Assembly: GCA_028282885.1 (NCBI GenBank)
Contig: JANQGX010000086.1
Span: forward strand, 124,001-188,000
DNA length: 64,000 bases
Origin: SAR324 cluster bacterium
Lineage (GTDB): Bacteria; SAR324; XYD2-FULL-50-16
Reading direction: 5' to 3'
Shown here: piece after piece, positions 33,656-42,892 of the stretch
How the letters are laid out: every line of letters begins with the position of its first letter
Position numbering within the stretch: position 1 is the first letter of the stretch
The notes under the pieces: generated by a model
What the model saw: the letters and a program-made list of their open reading frames with translations, nothing else
Told to the model about the DNA's origin: nothing
Databases searched by the model: none
Translations under genes and position numbers: made by a program

Positions 33656-35842
33656 ATGTTGGAGAGTCACCGTAAAGAACCAGGCTTAAAAAAACCGAAC
33701 TTTGAAATTGTTGACGGCAAGTTGAGGAACATTGCCTTGGATTGCGAAATCGATAATAACCTGGGAGAGCTGGATACAGCATCCGGGGGACAATCGGCCA
33801 ATGATCTCAATAATCAGTTCCAAAACAGCAAAAACAGCGCCGAGCAAGAGATATTTCAGTCGGCATCCGGTGATGGCCAGGCACCTTCTGAAAATCGTAT
33901 TAATCAGGAAAAAGGAATTGGGAAAAGTTCTGTAACAAGAGACGATTTCTTACAGAATCATATATTGAGCAATCTTCAAATCAATCCGTCTCAAAACACG
34001 GCAGCTTTCATGGTTAATAAGGCAAACCTGCTTGAAAACAGGTATGATAGCGAGTTGTGGATCATGTTGCTGGATAGCAAATGTTTAAGACAGATGAATA
34101 CGGGGACAGGCGTCAAGGGATTTATCTGGGAGGGAAACTCTTTAATCTATTATGTTGATAAGGGCGACGGCAGTGTTTTCTACAAACACCATATTTCTGA
34201 AAACAGGGGTGAAATCCTTTTTTCCATTCCAATGAAAATCGTGGATTTTATCCTTACCCGGGACGCGCTCTTTTTCAGTAGCTATACCACCGAGGTTCCT
34301 GCTACAGAGCAAATTCAGGAAGGAACCGAGGTTCCCTTTTTCAAAGAAGGGAAAGGCATAGCCTCCAACATAAAGAAATCGCTTTTCTCCTACCATTTGA
34401 CAACGAGAACAATCAATAAAGTCACAAGCGAAAACACCAATGTTGACCTTTTTGCCTTTGATGAACTCTCAAATAGTATTGCTCTAACCAGTTGTGTCGG
34501 AGATAAACATGCAGAAAACAGGGCTGATATTTTCCTTCTCAATTTAGAGTCAGGGAACATGGAAAAACTTTCATCCGGTCTCCCGTTCTGTATATCCGAT
34601 ATTGGTTTCATTGACAGTAGTACCGTTGTATTCACAGGATCGCAACTAATTGAGTACGGCAAAAGCGAGAATCACGAGATATATACTGTCGATATTTCTT
34701 CAAAGGAGCAAAGACATATATCTGAAGAGTTTGATAAAAGCAAAATGGGAATTGCGGTTGCAACCGATTCCAGGTTCAATCAGTCGAATCGATTTCAGAT
34801 ATACAACAACCAACTGTATTTCCTTACCGTTGAAGAAAGCAGCACCTATTTATACAAAACTGACCAGGAAGGTAATATTCAAAAACTCTCATTTGAAAGC
34901 GGTACCATAGACTCCTTTGCCGTTACAGATAATGGTGTTTTCTTTGTTGGATTAAGGCAGCAGCAATTGCAAGAGATATACTCCCTGAAATCCGGCGAAG
35001 AAAAAAAGCTTACCGGTATGAATGACTGGCTGGAAGATAACCGAATCGTGATCAAACCGGGAGCGGTCCATTGTGTCAATGAAGAGAATACAGAAATCGA
35101 CGGCTGGGTGCTTAAACCTTCCGATTTTAACAGTGATATCAAATACCCGGGAATTCTGTTCATACACGGCGGTCCCAAAATGGTATACGGCGATGTTTAC
35201 TTCCACCTCATGCAGTTGCTTGCTGCCCGGGGATACTTCGTCTTTTATTGTAATCCACGGGGCAGTGATGGGAAAGGAAATGAATTTGCAGATATCAGGG
35301 GGAACTTTGCTACTCATGCCTATTCGGATCTGACTAGCTTCACTGATACGATTCTTGAAAAGTATGGCAATATCGATGAGAGCCGTCTGGGGGTTATCGG
35401 GGGATCCTACGGAGGATATATGGTGAACTATATCATCAGCCAGACATCCCGATATCAGGCAGCAGTCTCCGAAAAGAGCATGTGCAATCTAATCAGTCAT
35501 TTTAACACTTCTGATATCGGCTATGGTTATTCCTGCTGTTACCTGGGAGGAACAACACCCTGGGACAATATGGATGAGTATTTGAGAAACTCACCCCTGA
35601 CGCATGCAAAAAAAGTAAAGACACCGACTCTGTTTATTCACGGGAAAGATGATCTTCGCTGTAACTATACGGAGTCTCTGCAGATGTACAGTGCGATCTC
35701 TTATTTTGGAACCGAAGCCAAACTCTGTATTCTCGAAGAGGAGAACCATTTTTTCGAATCCAGGGGGAAACCATTGACCAAAATTAAACGATTCAACGAA
35801 ATTTTAGCATGGTTTGACCGATATCTGAATGCCGAATACTAA
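33656..35842 (+). CDS. S9-family serine peptidase (acylaminoacyl-peptidase/prolyl oligopeptidase type)
   Basis: 728 residues. An N-terminal part with repeated Asp/Ser-rich strands (about residues 100-470) is the seven-blade propeller, and the alpha/beta-hydrolase domain fills 480-728. The nucleophile is S584 in GGSYGGYM, the acid is in HGKDDLRC (about D666) and the base is H698 in EENHFF. An extra N-terminal stretch of about 90 polar residues precedes the propeller. No signal peptide, so cytoplasmic. It would release acyl-amino acids or di/tripeptides from imported peptides. It lies downstream of the sigma-54-controlled importer; a separate sigma-54 site was not found in its 200-base leader. 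Confidence 0.92.
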   Translation: MLESHRKEPGLKKPNFEIVDGKLRNIALDCEIDNNLGELDTASGGQSANDLNNQFQNSKNSAEQEIFQSASGDGQAPSENRINQEKGIGKSSVTRDDFLQNHILSNLQINPSQNTAAFMVNKANLLENRYDSELWIMLLDSKCLRQMNTGTGVKGFIWEGNSLIYYVDKGDGSVFYKHHISENRGEILFSIPMKIVDFILTRDALFFSSYTTEVPATEQIQEGTEVPFFKEGKGIASNIKKSLFSYHLTTRTINKVTSENTNVDLFAFDELSNSIALTSCVGDKHAENRADIFLLNLESGNMEKLSSGLPFCISDIGFIDSSTVVFTGSQLIEYGKSENHEIYTVDISSKEQRHISEEFDKSKMGIAVATDSRFNQSNRFQIYNNQLYFLTVEESSTYLYKTDQEGNIQKLSFESGTIDSFAVTDNGVFFVGLRQQQLQEIYSLKSGEEKKLTGMNDWLEDNRIVIKPGAVHCVNEENTEIDGWVLKPSDFNSDIKYPGILFIHGGPKMVYGDVYFHLMQLLAARGYFVFYCNPRGSDGKGNEFADIRGNFATHAYSDLTSFTDTILEKYGNIDESRLGVIGGSYGGYMVNYIISQTSRYQAAVSEKSMCNLISHFNTSDIGYGYSCCYLGGTTPWDNMDEYLRNSPLTHAKKVKTPTLFIHGKDDLRCNYTESLQMYSAISYFGTEAKLCILEEENHFFESRGKPLTKIKRFNEILAWFDRYLNAEY

Positions 35843-36022
35843 GCCGGCAATCGCTTTCAATCGATCCCCGGTTATTTTCATCAACTCACCAATGAAAATA
35901 AGAAGACATGCCGCCAGTTGTGGTATTGATTTCCATTATCATCGATCACCGGAAGTTCTATAGAAAGAAACGCTCGACATTTGAGTGATTAAACAGATTA
36001 ATTTCCAGACAAAAGGAACTGA

Positions 36023-36853
36023 ATGGCATTTCAACTTGTAATGGCCCAATTGGTATCTTCGGATGACAAAAAGGCAAATTTAAAAAAAGCTGGAAAAGCA
36101 GTAAAAGATTCAAAAGAGATCCATCGTGCGGATCTGGTGATCTTCCCTGAGGTCTTTATGAGCCATTTTCCCATTGGCACACCCAAAGATATATCCCTGA
36201 ACGATGCGGAAGACATCAATGGACCTTTTGTCACAGGCATGAGGGACTTGGCTCGTGAACACGGGATATGGATCATTTTTGGAATGCGGGAGGCAACCGA
36301 AGATAAGAAAGAGGAGAAGGTCCATAACACCGTAGTTGTCGTCGACGACAAAGGTTCACTGGTCACCACCTACCGTAAAACCCACCTGTTTGATGCATTT
36401 GGTTATAACGAATCCAAAAATATCAAGCCAGGGAATGAATTGTTTAAACCGATATCCACCCCCTTTGGAAAAATCGGGCTTTTTGTCTGCTATGAACTGA
36501 GATTCCCCGAGATTGCCAGATACCAGGCGATGATGGGAGCCGATATTATAGTCGTGCCATCCGGCTGGGTTAAAGGGCCGCTTAAGGAGCTACACTGGAA
36601 AAGTCTGATGACTGCGCGTGCAATCGAGAATACAGTGTTTATGGTGGCGTGTAATAAATTAAGCGATAACTTTTTTATCGGGCAGAGCCTGGTTGTCGAT
36701 CCCATGGGAGTTACCATTGTAGCAGGCGATGAAACAGAATGCCTGATTCCCTGCCGGATTGACTTGCAACGGTTGGAAAAGGTTCGAAACAAACTACCCT
36801 CTCACCTGCATAGAAAACCGGAACTATATACAATTGACCAGGTTAAAGTCTGA
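36023..36853 (+). CDS. Carbon-nitrogen hydrolase (nitrilase superfamily, omega-amidase-like)
   Basis: 276 residues. The catalytic triad is complete: E43 in FPEVF, K119 in YRKTHLFD and C156 in GLFVCYELRFPE. HxxDAFGYNESKNIKPG and the tail MGVTIVAGDETECLI match omega-amidase/Nit2 and related amidases. It hydrolyses amides such as 2-oxoglutaramate or N-carbamoyl or other short-chain amides. It follows the S9 peptidase by about 180 bases and precedes the OsmC gene by 33, consistent with a role in the final steps of peptide or amide use. The exact substrate is not determined. Confidence 0.9.
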   Translation: MAFQLVMAQLVSSDDKKANLKKAGKAVKDSKEIHRADLVIFPEVFMSHFPIGTPKDISLNDAEDINGPFVTGMRDLAREHGIWIIFGMREATEDKKEEKVHNTVVVVDDKGSLVTTYRKTHLFDAFGYNESKNIKPGNELFKPISTPFGKIGLFVCYELRFPEIARYQAMMGADIIVVPSGWVKGPLKELHWKSLMTARAIENTVFMVACNKLSDNFFIGQSLVVDPMGVTIVAGDETECLIPCRIDLQRLEKVRNKLPSHLHRKPELYTIDQVKV

Positions 36854-36886
36854 ACAGAAGGTATTAACAAGCAAGGAGCGTGGAAT

Positions 36887-37297
36887 ATGGAAGTGTTGAT
36901 TGATCATATATCGGGAAAACAATATAAGGCAACAGGGGGAGCAGGTTCCAGTATTATTGTTGATGCAAAGAAAAGTGCCGGAGGAGAAGGAAAGGGGCCA
37001 GGCCCCATGGAATTATTGCTGATTTCAATCGCCACATGTAGCGGTATTGGGATTGTTTCAATTTTGGAAAAAATGAAGGTGTCATTCGACAAGTTTCAGG
37101 TATCGGTAAAAGCAGAGCAAGCTCCGGAGATCCCAAAGGTCTTTACCTCAATTGAACTAACTTATTGGTTTCATGGCGACTCGTTACCGGAAAAAAAGAT
37201 TGATAGCGCTGTCAGCCTGACATTAGATAAGTATTGCCCGATTGCTGTGATGATGAGTCAAGTCGCCAAGCTAACCTATGTTTTGGAGCTTCATTAA
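36887..37297 (+). CDS. OsmC/Ohr-family protein
   Basis: 136 residues of the OsmC-like fold. The first catalytic Cys, C51, lies in LLISIATCSGIGIVSIL after the KGPGPMELL motif; the second lies in DKYCPIAVMM near the C-terminus. The family reduces organic hydroperoxides, though many small members of the YhfA branch have no proven role. It follows the nitrilase by 33 bases and is probably in the same transcript. Confidence 0.88.
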   Translation: MEVLIDHISGKQYKATGGAGSSIIVDAKKSAGGEGKGPGPMELLLISIATCSGIGIVSILEKMKVSFDKFQVSVKAEQAPEIPKVFTSIELTYWFHGDSLPEKKIDSAVSLTLDKYCPIAVMMSQVAKLTYVLELH

Positions 37298-37311
37298 ATA
37301 TTAATCCCCGA

Positions 37312-38529
37312 TTATAGTGGCAAGGATTCCAGGGATTGGTTCCCGGTTGATGTTGAGTTGAAAACAGGGCGCTGTTTCCTGGCTCCATATGCAAAATACC
37401 CCGTTGCAAGCACTGCGGCCGACCAATAGATGATCCTCAAAATCCATTCCGCTTCATTGTCTCCCCTGGTCGTCAGTCCGATCACTCCGAACCAGATGAT
37501 AATGGCAGCTTGTGAGTAATAGCTTTTTAAGAGGAGGTAGCTGTGGGATGATTTCTTCCGGGCGAAATCAAAAAATCGTTTATTAAAGGTCAGACGAAAA
37601 AAAGTCGTGAAAAATGCGATCAGTATCAGCATAATGGCAACAGAAATCTCTTCGGTATCTTTGAAAACAAAGCCTCTCAAAACCCAGGAAACAGCATACA
37701 ATCCAACACTTAATCTGAACACAGGTTCCAAGGGCAGGCGATCAATTGAGTTCTTGATAAACCAGAACAACACTGCAAACAGCGCCATCAGGCCTATCAT
37801 GATGGCCCCCAAACCCAAATAGCTTTGCCTGACCAGAAGAAAAATCGAAATCAACCAGAAATAACTCTCCAGGAACAGGAACAGACCATCTAGCACGAAG
37901 ATAAATCTTGATTTTACCTGATCCCGGAATCCGATTATCTCCTTTAAAGTTAGCGGTTTGATAACCGACATTTCAGGTGAGTATGAGATTTTGTATCCGG
38001 TCAGATGGATCGAAATCAAGGCTGTGACAGTGATTAATCCTGAAATGGCAAAAACAGCTTCGAATCCCACCGATTCGAGGAGTAGTCCCCCGATCAATAT
38101 CCCGGTCTTCAATGAAACAGCAACCAGAATTTGAAGGTTTCCATAGTGTCTGCCGGATGTCGAGCTGGAGACACTTTCAAGAAAAAGAATTCTTTGGGTT
38201 GTCCAAAAAAAGCAGCCGTAAAAACCATTGAAAAGTGCAAACACCGGGAAGAAAAAGGATGAGCTCTGAAAGACGATTGCACCCAATAGTATTGTTTCCA
38301 ATCCAAGGGAGACAGCTATAATTTTCCGCAAGGAAATCTTCATTTGCAGCCGATCCCAAATCCAAAGGCTGATACAAAAGCCAAACGCCGAAACGGATAT
38401 AAAGTAGGAAAGATCACTTAGTGTCCATCCGGATTTCCAAAGATAGACAGGCACATAGAAGGGGAAAAGTCCAATCAGCAATGAATGGATGCCCATGAAT
38501 CGGTATAACAGAGTCGATGACTTTTCCAT
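37312..38529 (-). CDS. MFS-type membrane transporter
   Basis: 405 residues with about 12 predicted helices, e.g. LLIGLFPFYVPVYLW, FVLDGLFLFLESYFWLISIFLL in pieces, and IIYWSAAVLATGYFAYG. The central cytoplasmic loop after helix six is highly charged. The N-terminal organisation is MFS-like, but the classic motif A (GxLaDrxGrkxxl) is only weakly visible (IWDRLQMKISLRKI). It is the last gene after the sulfur-amino-acid operon, separated from the ATP-grasp gene by 157 bases, so it could export the product of that pathway. Substrate unknown. Confidence 0.75.
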   Translation of the reverse strand: MEKSSTLLYRFMGIHSLLIGLFPFYVPVYLWKSGWTLSDLSYFISVSAFGFCISLWIWDRLQMKISLRKIIAVSLGLETILLGAIVFQSSSFFFPVFALFNGFYGCFFWTTQRILFLESVSSSTSGRHYGNLQILVAVSLKTGILIGGLLLESVGFEAVFAISGLITVTALISIHLTGYKISYSPEMSVIKPLTLKEIIGFRDQVKSRFIFVLDGLFLFLESYFWLISIFLLVRQSYLGLGAIMIGLMALFAVLFWFIKNSIDRLPLEPVFRLSVGLYAVSWVLRGFVFKDTEEISVAIMLILIAFFTTFFRLTFNKRFFDFARKKSSHSYLLLKSYYSQAAIIIWFGVIGLTTRGDNEAEWILRIIYWSAAVLATGYFAYGARKQRPVFNSTSTGNQSLESLPL

Positions 38530-38686
38530 TTGGATTTGGGTGTATTGTTTAAAAACTAGACTTCCGGCTGAATTGCCAAACTCCGCACGTCGAATCGAAA
38601 TCCGTTCGATTATGACAGCGCAACGACCTGATAGGGACCTCCAATATCCTTTCTATCGCCGGATTTGTGTACATGGCAGTTGTTTG

Positions 38687-39595
38687 TCAAAACACCCCTG
38701 AATCAGCAACTCCAACCAGGTCAAGTTTTTGATAGTAAGGTTCCAGATTCTGCCGTGATCCATATCGGGGAAAATGGTGCATTTTCAAATAGGGTCTTGA
38801 ATTCAACTCCAGAAAAATGCACTTCTGGGCGCGATAATTCTCTTCGATTCCCTTTTCAAAAATCACATCGATTCCGAATATACTGGCATCGAAAGCATTT
38901 AGCAGTTTGAAAAACAACTCCTTGTTTTCCGGTGCCACCTTATTTTTGTCAATGGTTTCAACAACCCCACCGGGGGCCAAAGCTATTTTGTTGTATAGTT
39001 CCACATATTGACCTTTAGGGGGAATAGAACGCATTTTTAATCCCTGTTTCCGCAGATACTTTTTGGTTCGACGATTTTTTGAAATCGGATGTATCACCGG
39101 ATGCAGCGCCATGGCTTGTCGGACCTTGTTTTCGCGATCAATTAGCTCGCTGATAGTGAGTTTACCGTCACCCATCACGAATGGAGGATATCTTCGAATC
39201 ACGGACATGATTTCATCCTTAACCACAACCACCCTGTAATTACTGCCTTTGAGATATTTTTCGATGATTGAGGTCGGCCACCAGATCTTGACAGCCAGCA
39301 TGGCTTTCCACAGGTCCCGGTAGGTTTCGATAGGAAAGTAGCTGCCCCGTGAATAGCCACTGACATTGGGTTTGACGACAACAGGGAATCCGTGTTTCCT
39401 AACAAACCGTAAGGCTTTAAGCGGCCCTCCAAACACCTCACCTTCGGCATAGGGAATATCCAGGTTCCTGAATGAGTCTCTGGCCTGGGCTTTTGTCCGG
39501 CAACTTTTTCGCACAGCCAGTGAATTGTAATCGCTACACCCGTTCATGAACCATTTGTTGAGGTATTTGTAGATTAGCTTGTTGATTGTTTTCAT
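38687..39595 (-). CDS. ATP-grasp ligase, cyanophycin synthetase/GshF-like
   Basis: 302 residues of ATP-grasp. The sequence reads in order SCRTKAQARDSFRNLDIPYAEGEVF, FPVVVKPNVSGYSRGSYFPIE (ATP-lid), SIIEKYLKGSNYRVVVV, MGDGKLTISELIDRENKVR, then a Mg-binding end IDVIFEKGIEEN...CIFLELNSRPYLKMHH (Glu and Asn). The block GDGKLTISELI is shared with the C-terminal ATP-grasp of cyanophycin synthetase and GshF. Such enzymes form an acyl phosphate of a carboxylate and join it to an amine. It overlaps the first ATP-grasp gene by four bases (ATGA). The substrate may be linked to the decarboxylase/dioxygenase products. Confidence 0.85.
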   Translation of the reverse strand: MKTINKLIYKYLNKWFMNGCSDYNSLAVRKSCRTKAQARDSFRNLDIPYAEGEVFGGPLKALRFVRKHGFPVVVKPNVSGYSRGSYFPIETYRDLWKAMLAVKIWWPTSIIEKYLKGSNYRVVVVKDEIMSVIRRYPPFVMGDGKLTISELIDRENKVRQAMALHPVIHPISKNRRTKKYLRKQGLKMRSIPPKGQYVELYNKIALAPGGVVETIDKNKVAPENKELFFKLLNAFDASIFGIDVIFEKGIEENYRAQKCIFLELNSRPYLKMHHFPRYGSRQNLEPYYQKLDLVGVADSGVF

Positions 39596-40404
39596 GATTT
39601 TACCCGGTAATGCATGATCAGTTTTTTGAAGAAGATGTTCTCCTCGTTATTCTTCTTGAATACCTTGCCCGTGTTTTCAGCCATGTGGAACATGGCCCTT
39701 TTGACAAACCGGAATTTTTCTAGCCACGGTATCCCCTTATCCAGGAGATTCAGGGGCATTGGTGTGAAGAGGTTGATTTCGACGATGTGAAATCTTCCCG
39801 CCAACATCGCCTTTTCCGATTTTGCTTTGATCGCAACCCGGGCCATTCGAAAATAGCCGATTGTACTGATATGCTTCCAAATCTGTGCGCTTTTAACACC
39901 GTTAAATTCAGCGGTGCGATCCGCATATCCGCTGTAGACATTGTGAACGCCATTGATGGGGTACTGCCTGTCTTTGCTGTTGCTGACCTCCGTGATGGTT
40001 AACACGGAAAACTCACGAGGTCTTTCGGCATTCCTGATATAAAACACCTCGAATTCACGCTCTTCCCTGGCAGCATCCTGAACAAGGTAAGTCAAACCGC
40101 TGTTTTTGGTTTTTATACGGAGCTTTTGAAGTTCTTCCAGGGAGTCCGCACGGTAGATTCCGTGCGAGTTCTGTCCCCATTCCGGCTTATAAAATACGGG
40201 AAAGCGCTCCGGCATGTAGGATTCATTGTCGTACTTCTGGCTTAACCGCCAACGAAACGGGATCAGTCGATTGATATCCTGTTTGGAGTAAATTCCTTTT
40301 TTCCTGTTGAAGTATCTCGCATTGAGTTGAAAAAAACGCCATGGATTCACCCTCAGCCTCAAACAGTGCACAATATACCAAAATATCATAAGGTAACGTG
40401 TCAT
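39592..40404 (-). CDS. Second ATP-grasp-like protein of the cysteine/hypotaurine operon
   Basis: 270 residues from ATG 40404, preceded by GGAGGG. The pattern is ATP-grasp-like: FPVFYKPEWGQNSHGIYRADS resembles the ATP-lid/glycine loop, EEREFEVFYIRN the strand before the Mg site, and FHIVEINLFTPMPLNLLD the Glu/Asn end motif (EIN). The N-terminal pre-ATP part is short. It follows the cysteine dioxygenase stop by ten bases and overlaps the next ATP-grasp gene by four bases, so the two probably act in sequence or as a pair. I cannot name its substrate. Confidence 0.7.
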   Translation of the reverse strand: MTRYLMIFWYIVHCLRLRVNPWRFFQLNARYFNRKKGIYSKQDINRLIPFRWRLSQKYDNESYMPERFPVFYKPEWGQNSHGIYRADSLEELQKLRIKTKNSGLTYLVQDAAREEREFEVFYIRNAERPREFSVLTITEVSNSKDRQYPINGVHNVYSGYADRTAEFNGVKSAQIWKHISTIGYFRMARVAIKAKSEKAMLAGRFHIVEINLFTPMPLNLLDKGIPWLEKFRFVKRAMFHMAENTGKVFKKNNEENIFFKKLIMHYRVKS

Positions 40405-40414
40405 GATCCCTCCT

Positions 40415-40939
40415 TTAGTAGATATTGAAACGTTCGCCTTTGACCGCGTCATCCGAATAGATGTGAAGGCTCAAACTGCGGGTTTTAGCTGCAATCCTGT
40501 GAATGGCATTATCAAAACGGCCAAACTCTCCAATATGATAGCTGTAATCGCCTGCACCATAGTCGATATTGGCGGTTCTCAACAAACGGTTTTGATCATA
40601 CTGGTAGGACTTCTCGTTCAATTCGCCTTCAATCAGGTAAATCAATGAAAATCCGGGATGACCATGAATAGGGGTGATTGCGCCGGCATCCCAACGAATG
40701 GCAACTACTTCAAAACCGGAACTATCGCGAAAGAGCAGATTTCGGGAATAACTTTTGACGATTAGGGGAAATTCATTTGCCGAGGGTTGAACCATGGAGA
40801 AGTAATTCAACAACTGCTCAAGCATAGCGTCGGTGTCATATTTAAGTTGCGACAGCCGATTCCAAATAGCGATTGGTCTATGGATCCGTTGGAATTCATG
40901 AAGCGATTGCGGCGTCATGAGTTGAGTAGACTGATTCAT
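40415..40939 (-). CDS. cdo: Cysteine dioxygenase family protein
   Basis: 174 residues from ATG 40939 (GGAGG five bases upstream; overlaps the decarboxylase stop as ATGA). A cupin thiol dioxygenase with iron ligands H92 and H94 (PIHGHPGFS) and H147 (AIHRIA), and the catalytic S157-x-H159-x-Y161 set (SLSLHIYS). The mammalian Cys of the Cys-Tyr cross-link is absent, as in bacterial enzymes. The reaction is cysteine plus oxygen to cysteine sulfinate. Placed between a CSAD-like decarboxylase and two ATP-grasp enzymes, it would feed hypotaurine synthesis. Confidence 0.85.
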   Translation of the reverse strand: MNQSTQLMTPQSLHEFQRIHRPIAIWNRLSQLKYDTDAMLEQLLNYFSMVQPSANEFPLIVKSYSRNLLFRDSSGFEVVAIRWDAGAITPIHGHPGFSLIYLIEGELNEKSYQYDQNRLLRTANIDYGAGDYSYHIGEFGRFDNAIHRIAAKTRSLSLHIYSDDAVKGERFNIY

Positions 40940-42396
40940 AAGGCCTCCAATAGAGAGTTGCCGGTATTCACGATATCCCGGAATAGGGAGCGGATCGATT
41001 CCTCTGTTGCTCCCGGGTCCGTGATTAAAAGTCTCAAACATAAATCCGATCCGATATAACCAAATCCGATCAATCCAATCCCCTCACGATGAAGTCGGGT
41101 TCTGAGTTGGAGGTTAAATTCGTTTTCAGGAATCCCCAAGGGGACTTTGTAACGGAAACAGACATTGAACGACTCCCGTGGCACCACCATTTCCAGTTCC
41201 GGTGTCTCTTCAACAATCCGTTCGGAGAAACCGGCCAACTGCAGATAACGCTCAATCCGCAGGGCAAACCCATCTCTTCCGTAAAACTTCCAGTCCAGAA
41301 ACCACTTCAGGCTGTCCACCTTCCGCCCGCACTGAAGGGAGGTTGTGCCCAGGTTAAACTCTTCCTCTTTTGATTCATCCCGGAAGATATAGCTGGTATC
41401 GCCGACAGCACAGCTCTGCCTCAAAACGCCTGACTGTTTGTTGATCAGCAGGATATTGCAGATCAGATTGGTGCCCGGCATCTTGTGAAAATCAAAGGTA
41501 AATGAATCAACCTTCTCAATTGCCCGGAGAAATCGCTTTTTCAGATAAGGGCTCAACACGGCCGATCCTCCCCAGGCTCCATCAACATGCAACCAGAAAG
41601 GATGGTTTTTCTGCAGTTCTATCAGTGCTGGCAGTGAATCGTAGGCTCCACGAACAGTTGTTCCGGCGGTTGCCCCAACAAAAAAGGGAATCCCTCCGTT
41701 CCGTTCAGTCTGCTCAATTTCACCTTGAAGCCTGGCGGTATCCATCTCCCCATTCTCGTTGAGTGGTACCTTAAGCAGATGATCTGTCCCGATTCCCAGA
41801 ATTGCAGCCGCCTTATCCATGGAATAGTGGGATTCAGCTCCCACAAAGGCATATAATTGAGGATGTTGAGATAATCCCTTCTGTTTAATTTCAAGGTTGA
41901 CCTTGTCACGAGCCGCCATCATGGCAATCATGTTGGCATTGCTGGACCCGGTGGTCATCTGTCCTTCACCACCGGAAAATCCCACCAGATCGAGCATTTC
42001 GTTGATCATGAATTTTTCGATCAACGTGGAAACCGGGGCTGATTCGTATGTGCAAGCCGATGTGTTGGAAATTGCACTCACGATTTCACCGACAATGGAC
42101 GGCAGATTGGCCGCTGACCACATACGGTTGACAAACCTGGGATGACCGGTCTTCACCGCAAATTTCAGGTATTTTTCCACCCAGGTAAAGAGTTCATTCC
42201 AGTTTTGCTCCCCCAGACCGGAATCGAGTTCCAACTCGTCGAGCAACTCAAATGGAGTCTTGTAATCGACCGGCGTTCCCGATCGTTGTTCCTCCCAATA
42301 GGTCTGGATTAATCGATTCAATCGATTGAAGACCCGGGTTTCATTGAAACCGGTCTGATCGACAAAGGACTCGATTTCTCCGTGAGATAGCAACAT
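40936..42396 (-). CDS. Group II PLP-dependent decarboxylase, cysteine sulfinate decarboxylase-like
   Basis: 486 residues from ATG 42396 (GGGGAA upstream). PLP site: H190 (SHYS, ring stacking), D272 (HVDGAWGGS) and K305 in FTFDFHKMPG, as in the glutamate/cysteine sulfinate decarboxylase family. The substrate loop reads NTSACTYESAPVS at 111-123. From memory, animal CSADs have NTSQYTYE where glutamate decarboxylases have NTNMFTYE, so the Ser favours cysteine sulfinate. The adjacent cysteine dioxygenase, translationally coupled, supports this. Products would be hypotaurine and carbon dioxide. Aspartate or glutamate decarboxylase is the alternative. Confidence 0.85.
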   Translation of the reverse strand: MLLSHGEIESFVDQTGFNETRVFNRLNRLIQTYWEEQRSGTPVDYKTPFELLDELELDSGLGEQNWNELFTWVEKYLKFAVKTGHPRFVNRMWSAANLPSIVGEIVSAISNTSACTYESAPVSTLIEKFMINEMLDLVGFSGGEGQMTTGSSNANMIAMMAARDKVNLEIKQKGLSQHPQLYAFVGAESHYSMDKAAAILGIGTDHLLKVPLNENGEMDTARLQGEIEQTERNGGIPFFVGATAGTTVRGAYDSLPALIELQKNHPFWLHVDGAWGGSAVLSPYLKKRFLRAIEKVDSFTFDFHKMPGTNLICNILLINKQSGVLRQSCAVGDTSYIFRDESKEEEFNLGTTSLQCGRKVDSLKWFLDWKFYGRDGFALRIERYLQLAGFSERIVEETPELEMVVPRESFNVCFRYKVPLGIPENEFNLQLRTRLHREGIGLIGFGYIGSDLCLRLLITDPGATEESIRSLFRDIVNTGNSLLEAL

Positions 42397-42416
42397 AACG
42401 ATTCCCCGGATAAAGA

Positions 42417-42875
42417 TTATTGATTTAATAAACCGGGCCAAAGCCGGTCAGCCTTCGATACCAGTTCCGCCTTGTTTCCGGACCACCTCTCCTGAATGGA
42501 GGCGTTGAAGTTCAAGTACAACCTCCCTTCAAAAATCTCCCAATGTTGTGGATCGCCTTTAGCCGTATATCCCTGTGAAACAGCCCAGGCACAATAGCCA
42601 CCATATTGCGGGGCGTATTTGTCAGGGTTTGCCTTAAACAGATCCAGGTTTTTCTGGCTGCTGAAAAGCCATTTCGTCCCTTTATATGTCGTTGCAAACT
42701 TGCTTTCACCTTCCACGGGCCTTCCTTCGGTAAAGTAGGCAACGGAGTCGTATCCACCCACAGCGTTTTTACTCAGAAATCCGGTATAGATTTCATCAAT
42801 GGCATATACTGGGGAAATGCTGATTCCCAACAGCAATATCAATAAGACCAAAAGCTTTGAATTGATTGATTTCAT
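42417..42875 (-). CDS. Exported YHS-domain protein
   Basis: 152 residues with a Sec signal peptide (LLVLLILLLGISISPVYA). The YHS domain is at about 35-95 with VGGYDSVAYFTEGRPVEG, FATTYKGTKWLFSS and YAPQYGGYCAWAV, the metal-associated Cys-containing core. ATG 42875 is chosen because AGGGAG lies six bases upstream; ATG 42881 gives no spacing. YHS proteins bind metal or heme in the periplasm; the exact role is unclear. Located between MsrAB (17 bases) and the decarboxylase (20 bases) and probably co-transcribed. Confidence 0.82.
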   Translation of the reverse strand: MKSINSKLLVLLILLLGISISPVYAIDEIYTGFLSKNAVGGYDSVAYFTEGRPVEGESKFATTYKGTKWLFSSQKNLDLFKANPDKYAPQYGGYCAWAVSQGYTAKGDPQHWEIFEGRLYLNFNASIQERWSGNKAELVSKADRLWPGLLNQ

Positions 42876-42892
42876 GTTCATCTCCCTGTTTT